Source: Doryteuthis pealeii
Lineage: Eukaryota > Mollusca > Cephalopoda > Myopsida > Loliginidae
Length of the DNA stretch: 64,000 bases
Reading direction: 5' to 3'
Assembly (NCBI GenBank): GCA_023376005.1
Contig: CM042181.1
Location: 20,236,621-20,300,620, forward strand
Position 1 is the first letter of the stretch. Every line of letters begins with the position of its first letter. Positions 43,012 through 54,581 of this stretch are shown here, piece after piece. The translations under genes and the position numbers were made by a program. The notes beneath the pieces are model-generated. The model worked only from the letters and a program-made list of their open reading frames with translations, ran no database searches and had not been told where the DNA came from.

Positions 43012-43305
43012 GGTTTGGTTTGTGGCATATCAACCTCAGTGGGTCATTTAATACCGATAAAGTTTTGAAATAAATCAATTCTTAATGGATAATACAATTT
43101 TTTTATAAATACATTTTTCTATTCAACCCATAGATGGGACCCTAACACGTACTACCACTCCGGGTTAGAGTGGACCAGGGTGCAATGGTGATGAAGGGGT
43201 GCTCCACATTCCCCAAACCTCCAAAACTGGAACGTCACCATCAGATAGAGTTTAACGTCATTCCCAGGACATGTAGACCCGCAGCCAACGCCTTCTAGCA
43301 TATGA
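43012..43305 (-). repeat. R1 repeat, tail half
   Basis: From GGCATATCAACC to CCAACGCCTTCTAGCA. The outer half is absent. The other side joins an unrecognised coding piece. Confidence 0.7.
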
Positions 43306-43307
43306 CG

Positions 43308-44090
43308 TTTGTGTAAATGCTGGTAGAGACCTAGGAACAAGCGGCTACTTCGCAGATGAAGAAGAGGAGTCGAACTATCAGATGGAGGTCGACCGAACGC
43401 TAGACACCTGCATGATGTCCCTTTCACAAACAAGTGACTCGCATTCTAGCAGTTTGACTGGGGGTCAGGGAGACAGACCCATCCATTCTAAATATGAAAA
43501 TTCCCGAAATGGAATAAATATCCCGTCAGAAGATGAAAGGATTATACAGTCTATGAAAAAATGAGAAAAAATAGTAAATATACCAGCACCAGTGGATGCC
43601 CGAAATGGAAAAAAATATTCCTTCAGAAGACGAAAGGATTATTCTGTCTCCGAAGCAGAAAAAAAAAGGTAAACATACCAGTACCTACAGCCCACAAGGG
43701 CACACATACTGAAAAAATAATAAACGAAGATACACCATCTTTAAACTACGTTTCTGCCCCCCGCGCCTACAATCTCCGGAGAAGAGTTTCCAGACCACCA
43801 TTGCAGGTTATACTTCCTGTCCTGAAGAAGGTGTAAATTTTGTTTTGAACCCTAAAAAAAAAGTTATCCGGACCCGTTCACAGAATTTTTCGACGAAAGA
43901 TTGGTTGAACATAACTTGGAGAAAATGTTTGATGTTGATTCATTCAGTTTATCTACTCACGAGAATTTGTCAGTGATTATGACAAATCCCAAATAAGGTT
44001 CATCCTGAAATGCCCAAGATTTGATATCCAAGTCAAAGGCCAAGGAAAACATTCCCAGTGGCAGACGCCCTGTCAAGAATATGCCTCAAG
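43308..44090 (+). pseudogene. Unrecognised protein-coding remnant
   Basis: A series of frames rich in Glu, Ser and Arg: CVNAGRDLGTSGYFADEEEE, DTCMMSLSQTSDSHSS, then twice-repeated IPSEDER(I/L)I..S.K modules (43518-43560 and 43615-43660), then APRAYNLRRRVSRPPLQVIL, and finally, near 43960, a DYDKSQIRFILKCPRF-like stretch. The ARRYNLR/RRRVSRPP end resembles the basic C-terminus of many retroelement Pol proteins but I cannot name the family. Confidence 0.4.
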
Positions 44091-44094
44091 GATT

Positions 44095-44462
44095 GGTTTG
44101 GTTTGTTTTTACGGCATATCAACCTCAGTGGGTTATTTAATGCCGATAAAGTTTTGAAACAAATCAATTCTTAATGGATAATACAATTTTGTTTATCAAC
44201 TCATGTTTTTCTATTTAACCCATAGATGGGACCCTAACAGGTACTACCACTCCGGGTCAGAGTGGATCAGGGAGCAATGGTGATGACAGGGTGCTCCACA
44301 TTCCCCAAACCTCCAAAACTGCTCATCCACCTGGGTTCTATCCTTAAGCATCACGGGTTGCCACCCACGGCCAACAGGTGGCCCAATTGGGGGAGTCTAA
44401 ACCCTCTGCAGAGGTGCAGTCGGTGCATTCTAATGCACCAGCCGACAGGGCGGTAGATCATT
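44095..44462 (-). repeat. R1 repeat with the same internal deletion as 32727-33085
   Basis: The junction is CCAAAACTG/CTCATCCACC, as in the other deleted copy. It is again followed by the RNase H piece, so 44095-44945 and 32727-33572 are copies of one unit. Confidence 0.75.
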
Positions 44463-45070
44463 CGGGGAACCGACGTCCCATCACATATGCTTCCTGTTAA
44501 CTCAACGACACAGAAAAGCGGTACGCAGTCATTGAAAAGGAAGCACTGAAGAATATTCCTCCAGCTCCGACAGACGCAATGAGCTATCAAAGATACGAAA
44601 TGTCTCCGTTAAATAGCTGAATACGAAAATATTCAGCCAGCTTTTTCCGAGAAAAAAAAAAAAAAGAAAAAGAAAGAGCTCCCCGAGAAAAAGGATGACT
44701 AATTTCATTGATGAAAACAAAAGTTTGGGGTCGTGGAAATGAAAAATTTCAATCGTTACAGGAACACCAAAGAAAAAAAAAAACTTATCTTGGAGGAAAT
44801 TAAACAAATTCCATTGACAAACAAGGTAAGATCATGCGTTGTGCTCGTGAATATAATGTTTCAAGAAATAATATTAATACTGTCGTAGACTATGACCAGG
44901 TACATTTTACCTTGTTTAATGTGGATAGACGTTATCGATCAGTGGTAGGATTGAATCTTGGTAATAGGTTCTATGACACTGTGGGTCTGAATTTAAAAGA
45001 ACATGGAAAGGGTCCATACAGTGTAAGCGTGCCAAAGGGGCACCAGGAAGCAACCGAAAAACGGTAAAAT
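44463..45070 (+). pseudogene. Gypsy RNase H fragment plus unrecognised piece, longest copy
   Basis: RPITYASC-like start, LNDTEKRYAVIEKEAL, then IPPAPTDAMSYQRYEM. Further on, a 77-residue frame at 44834-45067 reads AREYNVSRNNINTVVDYDQV, HFTLFNVDRRYRSVVGLNLG and NRFYDTVGLNLKEHGKGPYS. I do not recognise the second protein. It is present in shorter form at 33450-33570. Confidence 0.5.
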
Positions 45071-45177
45071 GGAACCATCATAATCCATTTCCTCCATAAT
45101 TACAAGTATATAAAGAGAAGTCTAGGGTGCCAAAAATAGAGTCAAAGGTTTTGTGGTCAGACTCCACAGCCCTGATT

Positions 45178-45350
45178 GGTTGGTTGGATTTTATGGGCTG
45201 TCAACCCTTGTTGGGTTATTTAAAGCCAAAGACATTTCATTTTATTCATTCTTGATGGGTATTCAAAATTTTTTAAAAACTTCATTTTTTTCTATTTGAC
45301 CCATAAACGGGACCCTAACAGGTACAACCACTCCGGGTCAGAGTGGTATC
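45178..45350 (-). repeat. R1 tail, diverged subfamily
   Basis: GGCTGTCAACCCTTGTTGGG and GACCCATAAACGGGACCCTA differ clearly from the other R1 copies at corresponding positions. Only the tail third is present. Confidence 0.6.
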
Positions 45351-45594
45351 ACTATTTTGTATTCATGTTGCTTTAGATCAGTGTGGGGGTTTGATGTGGT
45401 AGAATTGTTTCCTGAATACCAGAGAAAAGAAATAAACATATTGAAGGCAAGCTGAACATTTTTCCAATATGTAAAATCGATAATGCACCCCTATATAAGA
45501 CCACCTCCTACCAGACGCACTACTCTGGTATTGTAAGCAGAACTGCTGCTGCAGCCCAAGCAAAGGCCGAGACCACAAAAACTCGTTTGGCCTT

Positions 45595-45664
<70 letters not shown>

Positions 45665-45887
45665 GATGCTGTTTAAATCAATCAATCATTTAACTCTTAA
45701 AGTCCTATACCACCTCATTCCACCCAGTTGGAAGTCACATTCGTTTTAACTAATCAGCCCCAAACAATAGCCTTTGTTTAAATTTAATATTAAACATATG
45801 TAGAAATCTTTGATTTAAGGGAAATAACAGGTAACTTTAGATGCAAAGGTCATTTTTAGCCATTTTATTTATATATCCTTATAGGAA
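45351..45887. other. No gene; (TA)n(CA)n microsatellite
   Basis: TA tract at 45599-45627 followed by CA to 45661. The rest has no signature. Confidence 0.5.
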
Positions 45888-46543
45888 CTAGCAAATATAT
45901 GCACCCTCCGGGTGCAAGTATCTAAGTTTTAATGCAATAAAATATTATATTAAATTAGAAAGTCTTACGGAACTAAATAAGAATACAGATAAAAAGATTT
46001 GAAACAGAGGGAGTATAATAAAAGATTTGAAACAGAGGGAGTATAATAAAAAATGGAACAACTGAAGCTTACTCTTCCATCACTCTCGTCTTTCATTGTT
46101 ATTTTTTCTAATTTAACTATTTAGTTATAAGAGGAAGTAAAGAATAAAATGACAGTTATTTTATCTTGTTAATGGATTTCTTTTAAGATTCATTGAAGAG
46201 ATTTTTGCTTACATTCATTAAAATAAAACCAAACAGTTAGAAATTAATAATACTAAGCACATATTTATTAAATTCGATTTTTTAATATTAATATGCAAAT
46301 TAGCCTTCCCGTTCACACTGTAAACCGCTATTTTGTTATATATATAAATATAATTGCATGTTGTCAGTATGTAGACATAGTTAACAGTATTAATAATTTA
46401 AGACAATTTTATTCATAATTGAGGTTTAAATAAAAAATAAAATCATTGAGAATGTGATGTCAATAACTAAGAGAATTGTGACTTGAGTAGTGATATAGTT
46501 TCGGTTACAGACAGAAAAACACACAATCTCCATTATAATAAGA
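45888..46543 (-). mobile_element. Non-autonomous Helitron B, complete
   Basis: Minus-strand 5' end TCTTATTATAATGGAGATTG after an A; 3' hairpin GCACCC-GGA-GGGTGC, then ATATATTTG and CTAG before T. A tandem duplicated 30-base segment, AGATTTGAAACAGAGGGAGT, occurs near 46000; Helitron C has the same duplication and A does not, so B and C are closer to each other. 656 bases. Confidence 0.88.
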
Positions 46544-46966
46544 TGTTCTGGACTTAGAAAAATCTCAACAGGATGTTAAGAGTTAATGAGAACATCCAGA
46601 CCACATCCCTGATAAAATCGTCTTGGATACATTGAAGAATCCAGGAGGGGCTGAGTAGAATTGCTATCATTCTGTCTAAAGTGAAAAACTCATCAGAAGT
46701 AAAATTAATAAATAAAAATAAAAACAAATTAAAAAAAAATGAAAAAATTGATTAAAAAATATCAAAACAAAAATACGAACAAAAAAACGCAATTCGAAAA
46801 ATTGTTCCCTGCTTAATTCTCCCCTTACTCGTCTGCAACCTTCTCCTACTTCCTTGTCCGTTTGAGTTCTGCTCTTCTCCAGAGTAACCACATAAAGACA
46901 GACACCAACTCTTCGTATGAGAATCCAGGAGTAACTGTAAGATTTTTTTTTGCGCAAATCAACAAT
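46544..46966. other. No gene recognised
   Basis: Short A-rich sequence (46725-46780) and a 5' region of the LINE ORF1 piece that follows; CTCCCCTTACTCGTCTGCAACC is also found in the inverted-repeat arm near 49355. Confidence 0.4.
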
Positions 46967-47150
46967 AATGTCTCTAACGCGGAACCAACTCAACGATTTA
47001 AAGAAACCTAAACTACTACAATTCACTTTGGAGCTTCAAGAAAAGTTGGAAGACAATTCAGAAATTTCTAATAAACTCGACGAAGCGATTGATAGTGTTG
47101 CTACTCTAAAAAAGACACTTAACGATTTACTTTCGAAAAAAAAAAAAATA
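46967..47150 (+). pseudogene. LINE ORF1 N-terminal coiled coil
   Basis: Starts at ATG 46968: MSLTRNQLNDLKKPKLLQFT, then LELQEKLEDNSEISNKLDEA, IDSVATLKKTLNDLLSK. This is a heptad-type coiled coil as in ORF1 proteins of some L1/Tad-like LINEs. The rest of ORF1 lies at 48330-48640, separated by unassigned sequence, Helitron C and a SINE-like repeat. Confidence 0.6.
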
Positions 47151-47368
47151 TTCACCTTTGTTTCAAGACTTTATTTACAAATATTAGATGTAGAACACTT
47201 TGCCATTGACTGTGATGCATAATGCAAATATATAGAAATATGGGTTGCATTTCTTAGTACTATAATATTCACCTTTGTTGTATGTAGAGACTGGGTTTAT
47301 TTTTTGTTGGTATTTGATTACTTCTCTATCTTTTAAACCAACCAATAATAATTCCTCCATTAAGTGAA
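47151..47368. other. No feature recognised
   Basis: AT-rich sequence up to the Helitron C insertion site; no signature seen. Confidence 0.35.
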
Positions 47369-48016
47369 CTAGCAAATATATGCACCCTCCGGGTGCAAGT
47401 ATTTAAGTTTTAATGTAATAAAATATTTTATTAAATTAGAAAGGCTAATGAAACTAAATAAGAATACAGATAAAAAGATTTGAAACAGAGGGAGTATAAT
47501 AAAAGATTTGAAACAGAGGGAGTATAATAAAAAATGGAACAACTGAAACTTACTCTTCCATCACTCTCGTCTTTCATTGTTATTTTTTCTAATTTAAGTA
47601 TTTAGTTAAAATAGGAAGTAAAGAATAAAATGACAGTTATTTTATCTTGTTAATGGATTTCATTTAAGATTCATTGAAGAGATTTTTGCTTATATTCATT
47701 AAAATAAAACCAAACAGTTAGAAATCAATAATACTAAGCACATATTTATTAAATTCGATTTTTTAATATTAATATGCAAATTAGCCTTCCCGTTCACACT
47801 GTAAACCGCTATTTTGTTGTATATATAAATATAATTGCATGTTGTCAGTATGTAGATAGTTAACAGTATTAATAATGTAAGACAATTTTATTAATAATTG
47901 AGGTTTAGATAAAATAAAATCATGGAGAATGTGATGTCAATAACTAAGAGAATTGTGACTTGAGTAGGAATATAGTTTCGGTTACAGAAAAACACACAAT
48001 CTCCATTATAATAAGA
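47369..48016 (-). mobile_element. Non-autonomous Helitron C, complete
   Basis: 648 bases, same orientation as B, with identical hairpin and ends (A/T target on both sides). It differs from B by scattered substitutions and small indels, so it is not an assembly duplicate. Confidence 0.88.
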
Positions 48017-48054
48017 TTAAAAATTGACCTTGTGTCACATCCTGATCATAGTGG

Positions 48055-48200
48055 AGAAGTTGTATAAATATATATATAAATTTTACATTGTGGTGTAATG
48101 GTGAGCCTGCTATATTAGCAGATCATTTATTAGTGAGTTTGATTTTCACTGGGTGCCCCATACTTGTGGGTTTGTGTCACAACTAAGCCACATTTAGTAA
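48055..48200 (+). mobile_element. Possible tRNA-derived SINE fragment
   Basis: TGTGGTGTAATGGTGAGCC resembles a tRNA box A context and GAGTTTGATTTTCACTGGG a box B. The common SINE tail is not present. Moderate support. Confidence 0.45.
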
Positions 48201-48329
48201 ATAACTACAACATTTGTATGTTTGTCTAAGTTCATAATAAAGTTCATAATTCATGTTGGAGTAAACACTAAAATATCTCAAAATGTGAACGATAAACTAA
48301 TCAAAAGAATAGTAAAACTTTAACGTAAC

Positions 48330-48645
48330 TGTGATAACAACGCCCAGTATTCACACCGAAAGCATTTGGAAATTTCAGGAATTCAAGAAAATGTGTCTAA
48401 CAATGAGCTAGATACAAGGTACGTGAAATTTTTAACGAAATTGGCGTTAATGTGGAGACGATGGCAAGCTTCAATGTTTTCCGGAATAAGAAGAAAAGTC
48501 AAACGATTGTTAAATTTTCAAATCGAAAAACCTGCATTAAAGTATTACAAAATAGAAAAGAACTGAAAAAAACTCAAAGAAAAGTTGGAAGCCAATTCAG
48601 AAATTTCTAATAAACTCGACGAAGCGATTGATAGTGTTTCTGTAA
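48330..48645 (+). pseudogene. LINE ORF1 RRM-like part
   Basis: Across three frames: RKHLEISGIQENVSNNELDT, then KSQTIVKFSNRKTCIKVLQN-like codons near 48500, RKELKKTQRKVG-like codons, then a repeat of ANSEISNKLDEAIDSVS. The pattern LEI.GIPEN...E..V..I...IG and IVKF..R..K...L..RK.LK is that of an ORF1 RNA-binding domain. The coiled-coil piece after it duplicates the N-terminus at 47035-47095. Confidence 0.6.
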
Positions 48646-49224
48646 ATTTATTAAAATTATTTGATCTTAGTTTTCTTACATTTGATACAACGAAATGGGA
48701 TTTTTAAAAAAAAGTTTAATTAGTACACATATTGTGAAAATGTTATACACCCTGGGGTTGTTAACCTAAAAATGTCAGCCTTTCCCCACATGAATATTTG
48801 TTTCACACTGATGTAATGGAATTTTACATTATGTATTTGCACATCCTATTAGTATTCTCTATCCTATAGTTTACACTAATTTCTTTACAATGTAGGACTT
48901 TCTGATGAATTGAACAGATTAATAACATGACAATGTCCATTGTCTTTATAATATATATTTACTAGACTGAACCAACTTCAATACAAGCTAGATTTACAGA
49001 ATAACGGTATTGATTAAATGCTCCTACTTGAAGTCTGCTTGGAATCCATGTTGGAGACAAAAATTTTTTCTTTTCTTTTTTTTAAAAAAAAAAAAAATTA
49101 AAAATTAAAAAAAAAAAAAAAAAAAAACTTTAAAAATTAGTGAAATAGATCACTAATTAGAACTGATCCTATTCTAATAGTGACCAAGTGGATTTAACAG
49201 GTTTAAATTTAGAATTTCCTTCTC

Positions 49225-49352
49225 CTAGACTGGTTGCCTACCCAAGGTTAAAGAGCCCAGTCTGTAAAACTATGGGATAAACCACAAGAGAAAGCCTTCC
49301 AAGCAATCAAGAACAAGCTGGTCTCCACAGATGTTTTGGTCCACTATGCTTA
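49225..49352 (+). pseudogene. Gypsy RT-RNase H connection fragment, right arm
   Basis: LWDKPQEKAFQAIKNKLVST followed by DVLVHYA, the connection between RT and RNase H. Both neighbours are missing. Confidence 0.65.
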
Positions 49353-50514
49353 AATCTCCCCTTACTCGTCTGCAACCTTCACCTAATTCCTTGTCCGTTT
49401 GAGTTCTGCTGCTATCATTATACCTCTAATTACCTCTGTTATTTGCTGTGTCTGTCACTTGTCTTTTCTTTATTGTTTCAGCTTTTTTACCAATTCCTAC
49501 TGAATAACTGACTTAACTCTACCCACGGTTATTTGTGCTTTTTTTGTCGGAAAGGTTAACCTACACGTATTGAAGGCAGCTAGTACTCCTTGGACAGGAT
49601 ACAAGCTGTGAACTAGGAGGCGTGATAGCATCCATGTAATATTTTTAAAATTAACAAAATGACAGGATGTCTCAGTGGCAAAACTTGTATCGTTGATGAT
49701 ATGATTCGTTCGGAAATGATTAAGTTGCATGAGATGACGCAAGCAACTGTTATCCCACTTTCAGAACTTTAATGGTTGGCCAAATGTGGTTTGGTTAGAA
49801 ATGCAAGGAATTGTGAAGAGTGCAATGAACCATACACTCTCAACAAGCGAGTGTCCAAAAAAAGATGGCTGGGTATGGTGCTGCTATCTACACAATCGTT
49901 AATGTTCAGTTAGGTGAGATTCCATTTTTTGGAATAGCAAATTAAATTTAAACAAAATGATTGAAATTATTCTGAAGTTGTGCTTTGAAAATCCAATTGA
50001 AGTTGAGATTGACAAAAGTAAATTCTATCAACGGAAATACCAAACTTTTCCGTTTTAGTTTTCCGACCGTTTTCAAAGGTTAGCCGATAAAGACTAATAT
50101 TTACTAAATATAAGACTTTGAGAAGAGAGATTCCATTTTTTGGAATAGCAAATTAAATTTAAACAAAATCATTGAAATTATTTCGAAAGTGGTGCTTTGA
50201 GTATCCTCAAAGAATTATCATTTATGATCTAGACATAACTGCCAGCACTGCTGTTAATTAGTGCAAGTACTTAAGATTAGAAACAAGGAAATTCTTACAA
50301 AAGCCATCGTCAAGAAATAGGGGGGAGGGGGTTGATGGTAGTGGAAATCCAATTGAAGTTGAGATCAACAAAAGTAAATTCTTTCAACGGAAATAACAAA
50401 CTTTTCAGTTTTAGTTTTCCGACGTCAAAGGTCAGCCGATAAAGAGTAATATTTAGTAAATATAAGACTTTGAGAAGAGAGAAAAAAATTGTGAACAAAA
50501 GTTTGATCGGTTAA
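49353..50514. other. Right arm, non-coding duplicated blocks
   Basis: Mirror of 28447-29640. Two direct copies of TTTTAGTTTTCCGAC with CTATCAACGGAAATACCAA occur at about 50020 and 50390. No gene. Confidence 0.5.
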
Positions 50515-50920
50515 GTACAATTAATAGCGTCGAACCCAGGGGACTATCCCCCCAGGCAATACCTGCCCCCTTGATGTAAAGGGGCAGGACTGGGTTTATT
50601 GCCCAGCGCCTGAGGCAATTCCATTGAGAGGGAATGTCGACGGGATCGACGCAATTTTTATTTGCCCACGTAAAAACGAGACCTTGTGTCCAACCCATAC
50701 AAATGGGGTATGAGGTGAATACCGATTATAAATCGCAGAAACTCTCAGTTACCAAGCGCCGTTGATGTCATGTTAAATTAATAGCGTCGATCCCAGGGGA
50801 CTATCCCTCCAGGCAATACCTGTCCCCCTCTGATTTAAAGGGGCAGGGCTGGGTTTATTGCCTAGCGCCTGAGGCAACCCCTCAAAGGGGAATGCTGACG
50901 GGATCTAAAGAATAGCGACA
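50515..50920 (-). repeat. Two direct CAGGCAATA-family repeats, right arm
   Basis: Copies at 50515-50660 and 50780-50920. They keep CAGGCAATACCTG and GGGGCAGGRCTGGGTTTATT better than the left-arm copies do. Confidence 0.7.
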
Positions 50921-51484
50921 ACTTGTTGAGTAATTCTGTCAAAAAACAAAGTGGGAGCACTGATATATGCGAACTTATTATTACATAGATGCTATCACGC
51001 CTCCTAGTTCACAGCTTGTATCCTGTCCAAGGAGTACTAGCTGCCTTCAATACGTGTAGGTTAACCTTTCCAAAAAAAAGCACAAATAACTGTGGGTAGA
51101 GTTAAAAGTCTTTTATTCAGTAGGAATTGGTAATAATTTTTTTACACCAATTAATAACGCCTAAAAGATTTCAGGTCCACAAAGAAAAATCATTCTGGAA
51201 TGTGTGTTAAAAATTTGGAAGAAAGAAAAAATTTTCGTAACTTGTTGAATGACATACGTCCGAAGCACATATTCGGGCTAGATTACTTTCAAAATTAGAA
51301 AATGATAAAGATGTTACAATTTGAGCACTGATATAAAAATATCTGAGGTAGGGTTATCGTCCTTGTTCTATGAGCCTCGTTATCAACCAACCAATCACAG
51401 GCTGGCATTCTTTAGCAATGATTGATTAAATGAGTGTTTTTCGTAATTTGTAAATTGCAGCTATTTTGTGAGCCAAATAATAAA
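50921..51484. other. Right arm, no gene
   Basis: Mirror of 27356-28035, including the CTGCCTTCAATACGTGTAGG block near 51040. No coding signature. Confidence 0.45.
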
Positions 51485-51800
51485 GGTTTTTGGCCATCTT
51501 TGAATTTGTTTTTTTTTTTTGGTGCCATTTTGAATTTGTTTCTTTTTTTTTGGTGCCATTGAATTGTTTCTTTTTTTTGGTGCCATCTTTGAATTTGTTT
51601 TCTTTTTTTTTTGGTGCCATCTTTGAATTTGTTTTCTTTTTTTTTTGGTGCCCTTTTGAATTTTCTTTTTTTTTTGGTGCCATCTTTGAAATTTTTTTTT
51701 TTGGCGCCATCTTTTAAATTTTTTTTTTGGCGCCATCTTTAAATTTTTTTTTTTTGGCGCCATCTTTAATTTTTTTTTTTTGGCGCCATCTTTTAAATTT
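51485..51800 (-). repeat. A-rich minisatellite, right arm
   Basis: About ten units, T-runs on the plus strand, each with GGTGCCATCTTTGAA or GGCGCCATCTTTAAA. The variant order (GGCGCC units at one end, GGTGCC at the other) matches the left arm. Confidence 0.85.
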
Positions 51801-52787
51801 TTGGAATTAGCTACCTGTTAAAAGTTTTATTGCAGTATTTTATGGATAAAAAAAGTTTTATTGCAGTATTTTATGGATAAAAGTTAAAAGATGTGTAATG
51901 GTTAATAAAATGGCGGTTGCCGATTGACATGATTTAAAAAAATAGAAAGGAATTCTTATGCGAAGTAACTAAGCCTTAAGGGTTCCAGACCCACAGCAAA
52001 TATTCACTAAACTAATGTTAAAATTTTGAAAAAAAACCAAAACAATTCGTAACTTTATGAATGACACAATTTAACAAGAAAAAAAAAAAAAAAGAGAAAA
52101 ATTTTGTTCAATCAAACTCCGACAAGATAAAGAAAACACTTGTTTGAGTCAGTAAAAGCAATTGTCAATTTCAAAGAAAAAAAAAAAAAGACACCTCGTG
52201 CGTCTCCCTTCACTCATAAAAAGGACTACGGTGAACCTCCCCCTCACCTTATTCTAGGACCATGGCTGGCTGCTAAATTGCCTACAGTCCCAATGTAAGA
52301 GAAGAAAAGAAGAAATAAAAAAAATAAAAAATAAATAAAACAAATTCTATTGGCGGATGGTGAACTTAACGGAATTACAAGGGGTTGCTATGTTTTTAGG
52401 TGCCTTTTGAGGCTTGATAACCCCCCTGAGAGTGGGCAAAAATGGCCAATTTCGTGCTAAGATAAGTGCCAAACTAATATGATTTTCTGATAGAGTTTGA
52501 TGAGGAATATCACATTCAAAGACAAAATTGTGAGCAAAAACTGGAAAGAATAGAGACAAGATAACCCGCTGAGTAGTCTTGACAAAAAACAAAATCAACA
52601 TTTTCTTCAAGTGGGAGCGAACTTAAAGAAAAAAAATTCTTACGCTAAGTTTTATTACTTAGCGTAAAAATTCCACAGAGAAACAAATCTTCAAAAAACA
52701 AATTTAAAAGAAAAAAAAAAGAAGAATTCTTACACCAAGTAACCAATCCTAAAATGTTCCATTCAGAAACGAGTGCTGAAAATTTGG

Positions 52788-52821
<34 letters not shown>

Positions 52822-52883
52822 AATTTTTTCGTAACTTGTTGAATGACAAACAAATTTAAAAAAAAAAAAGGGGGGGGGGAAAT
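51801..52883. other. Right arm, non-coding, with purine tract before LTR
   Basis: Mirror of 26040-27025. At 52858-52882 an A-run is followed by ten G and AAAT immediately before the LTR, like a polypurine tract. Confidence 0.5.
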
Positions 52884-53097
52884 TGTTATGAATTAAATAG
52901 TTACTTCCCCTTGACTAACCTGAAATTGAATTACCTGCCCTTCCCGCCAGGGGTACTAATGAAACATAAACAGACATCTTTGTATAAGTACGACATGTGT
53001 AATTGTTTGATATTAAAACCTATATAAACGGTTTATCTGTCTCATATTTCTTTACTTCTATACTTACTACTTTTCACAAGAATTTTAATATCAAACA
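52884..53097 (+). mobile_element. LTR of gypsy G3, right arm
   Basis: 214 bases, TGTTATGAATTAAATAG to TATCAAACA, TG...CA. Downstream GACTACGGCGCCCAGAGAG is a primer-binding-site candidate (GGCGCC as in elements primed by Lys-type tRNA, inferred). TATATAAACGG at about 53022 is a possible TATA box. No second LTR in the same orientation is present in this arm. Confidence 0.75.
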
Positions 53098-53208
53098 GAC
53101 TACGGCGCCCAGAGAGATCCGACAGACCCTACAGCCCCCAACTCGGAAAACTCTTTAAGCACCGGAGACTAACATTCAACAACTATCTGAGCACAGTCAA
53201 CGAAAATA

Positions 53209-54581
53209 ATGAAATGGAAAAATGACCAAAAGAACTTCTTTGCAATGGTAAACAACATTTCGGCTGGAGTTTACAAAATTATTAGTGACTCCGAGGATTT
53301 TAATTCTGCCATGAAGACACTGGAAGTGGTCTACGTAAAACCTACTAACGTCATTTACAACCGGCACCGCCTCATAACTATGAAGCAACAACCAGCGCAA
53401 ACAACAGATAGTTTCTCACAACAGTTGGAGATTCAGGCAAAAACCTGCAATTTTCAACGGCAGAAGAAAACAAACAAGAATACATGCGAGACGCATTCAT
53501 TCATGGCATTACTTCGACGGCCATAAGACAACGACTAATGACTACTAGAAAAGTCCTCCTTGTCGTCTCAAGAGGCAAAAGACCTAGCCGGGTCATTTGA
53601 ACAAGCAGAGGAGGATGAACAAGGTAAGATAATTACCGCCTCCATGCTTCCTCCACAAGAAAAAGTTGATAACACAGCTATTATAAAACAAAATACCCAG
53701 AATACTTGCTTCTTCTGTGGAAACCCACGTCATCTGCGCTACCTATGTCCAGCCCGTAACACTGAATGCAATAAAAGAGGACATTGGGCCAAAGTCTGTA
53801 GATCCAGTGTAGTAACGGAAGAAAACAAACAAGACTACATGCGAGACGCATTCATTCATGGCATTAATTTGACGGCCATAAGACAATGACTAATGACTAC
53901 TAGAAAAGCGCTCCTTGTCGTATCAAGAGGCAAAAGACGTAGCCAGGTCATTTGAACAAGCAGAGGAGGATGAACAAGGTCAGATAATTACCGCCCCCCA
54001 TGCTTCCTCCAAGGGAAAAGTTGATAACATAGATATTATAACCTACTAATGTTATCTACAACCGGCATCGCCTCATAACTATGAAACAACAACAACCGGC
54101 ACAAACAATAAATAGCTTCTCACAACAGTTGGAGATTCAAGCAAAAGCCTGCAACTTCCGAGCTGTAACAGCTGAAGAAAGCAAACAAGAGTATATGCGA
54201 GACGCATTCATTCATGGCATTACTTCGACGGCCATAAGACAACGACTGCTCGAAAAGCCCTTCTTGTCGTATCAAGAGGCAAAAGATCTAGCCAGGTCAT
54301 TTGAAACGGCAGAGAAACAAGCAGAGGAGGATGAACAAGGTAAGAGATTTACCACCTCCATTCTTCCTCCACAAGAAAAAGTTGACAACTTAGCGATGAT
54401 AAAACAAAATACCCAGAATACTTGCTTCTTCTGTGGAAACCCACGTCATCCGCGCTACCAATGTCCAGCCCGTAACGCTGAATGCAAAAAATGCAATAAA
54501 AGAGGTCATTGGGCTAAAGTCTGTAGATCTAGTGTAGTGACGGCTGCACTTTATGATACTGACACCCCGGAGTGCGCTTGA
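53209..54581 (+). pseudogene. Ty3/gypsy Gag, duplicated (G3, right arm)
   Basis: Three successive frames. 53209-53526: KNFFAMVNNISAGVYKIISD, SFSQQLEIQAKTCNF. 53560-53889: SQEAKDLAGSFEQAEEDEQG, CFFCGNPRHLRYLC and a damaged second knuckle. 54081-54581: the C-part again, intact, with MRDAFIHGITSTAIRQRLLE, then CFFCGNPRHPRYQC and CKKCNKRGHWAKVC (both CX2CX4HX4C). The C-part duplication is in both arms, so it predates the inversion event. The role is RNA packaging by the element's particle. Confidence 0.8.
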
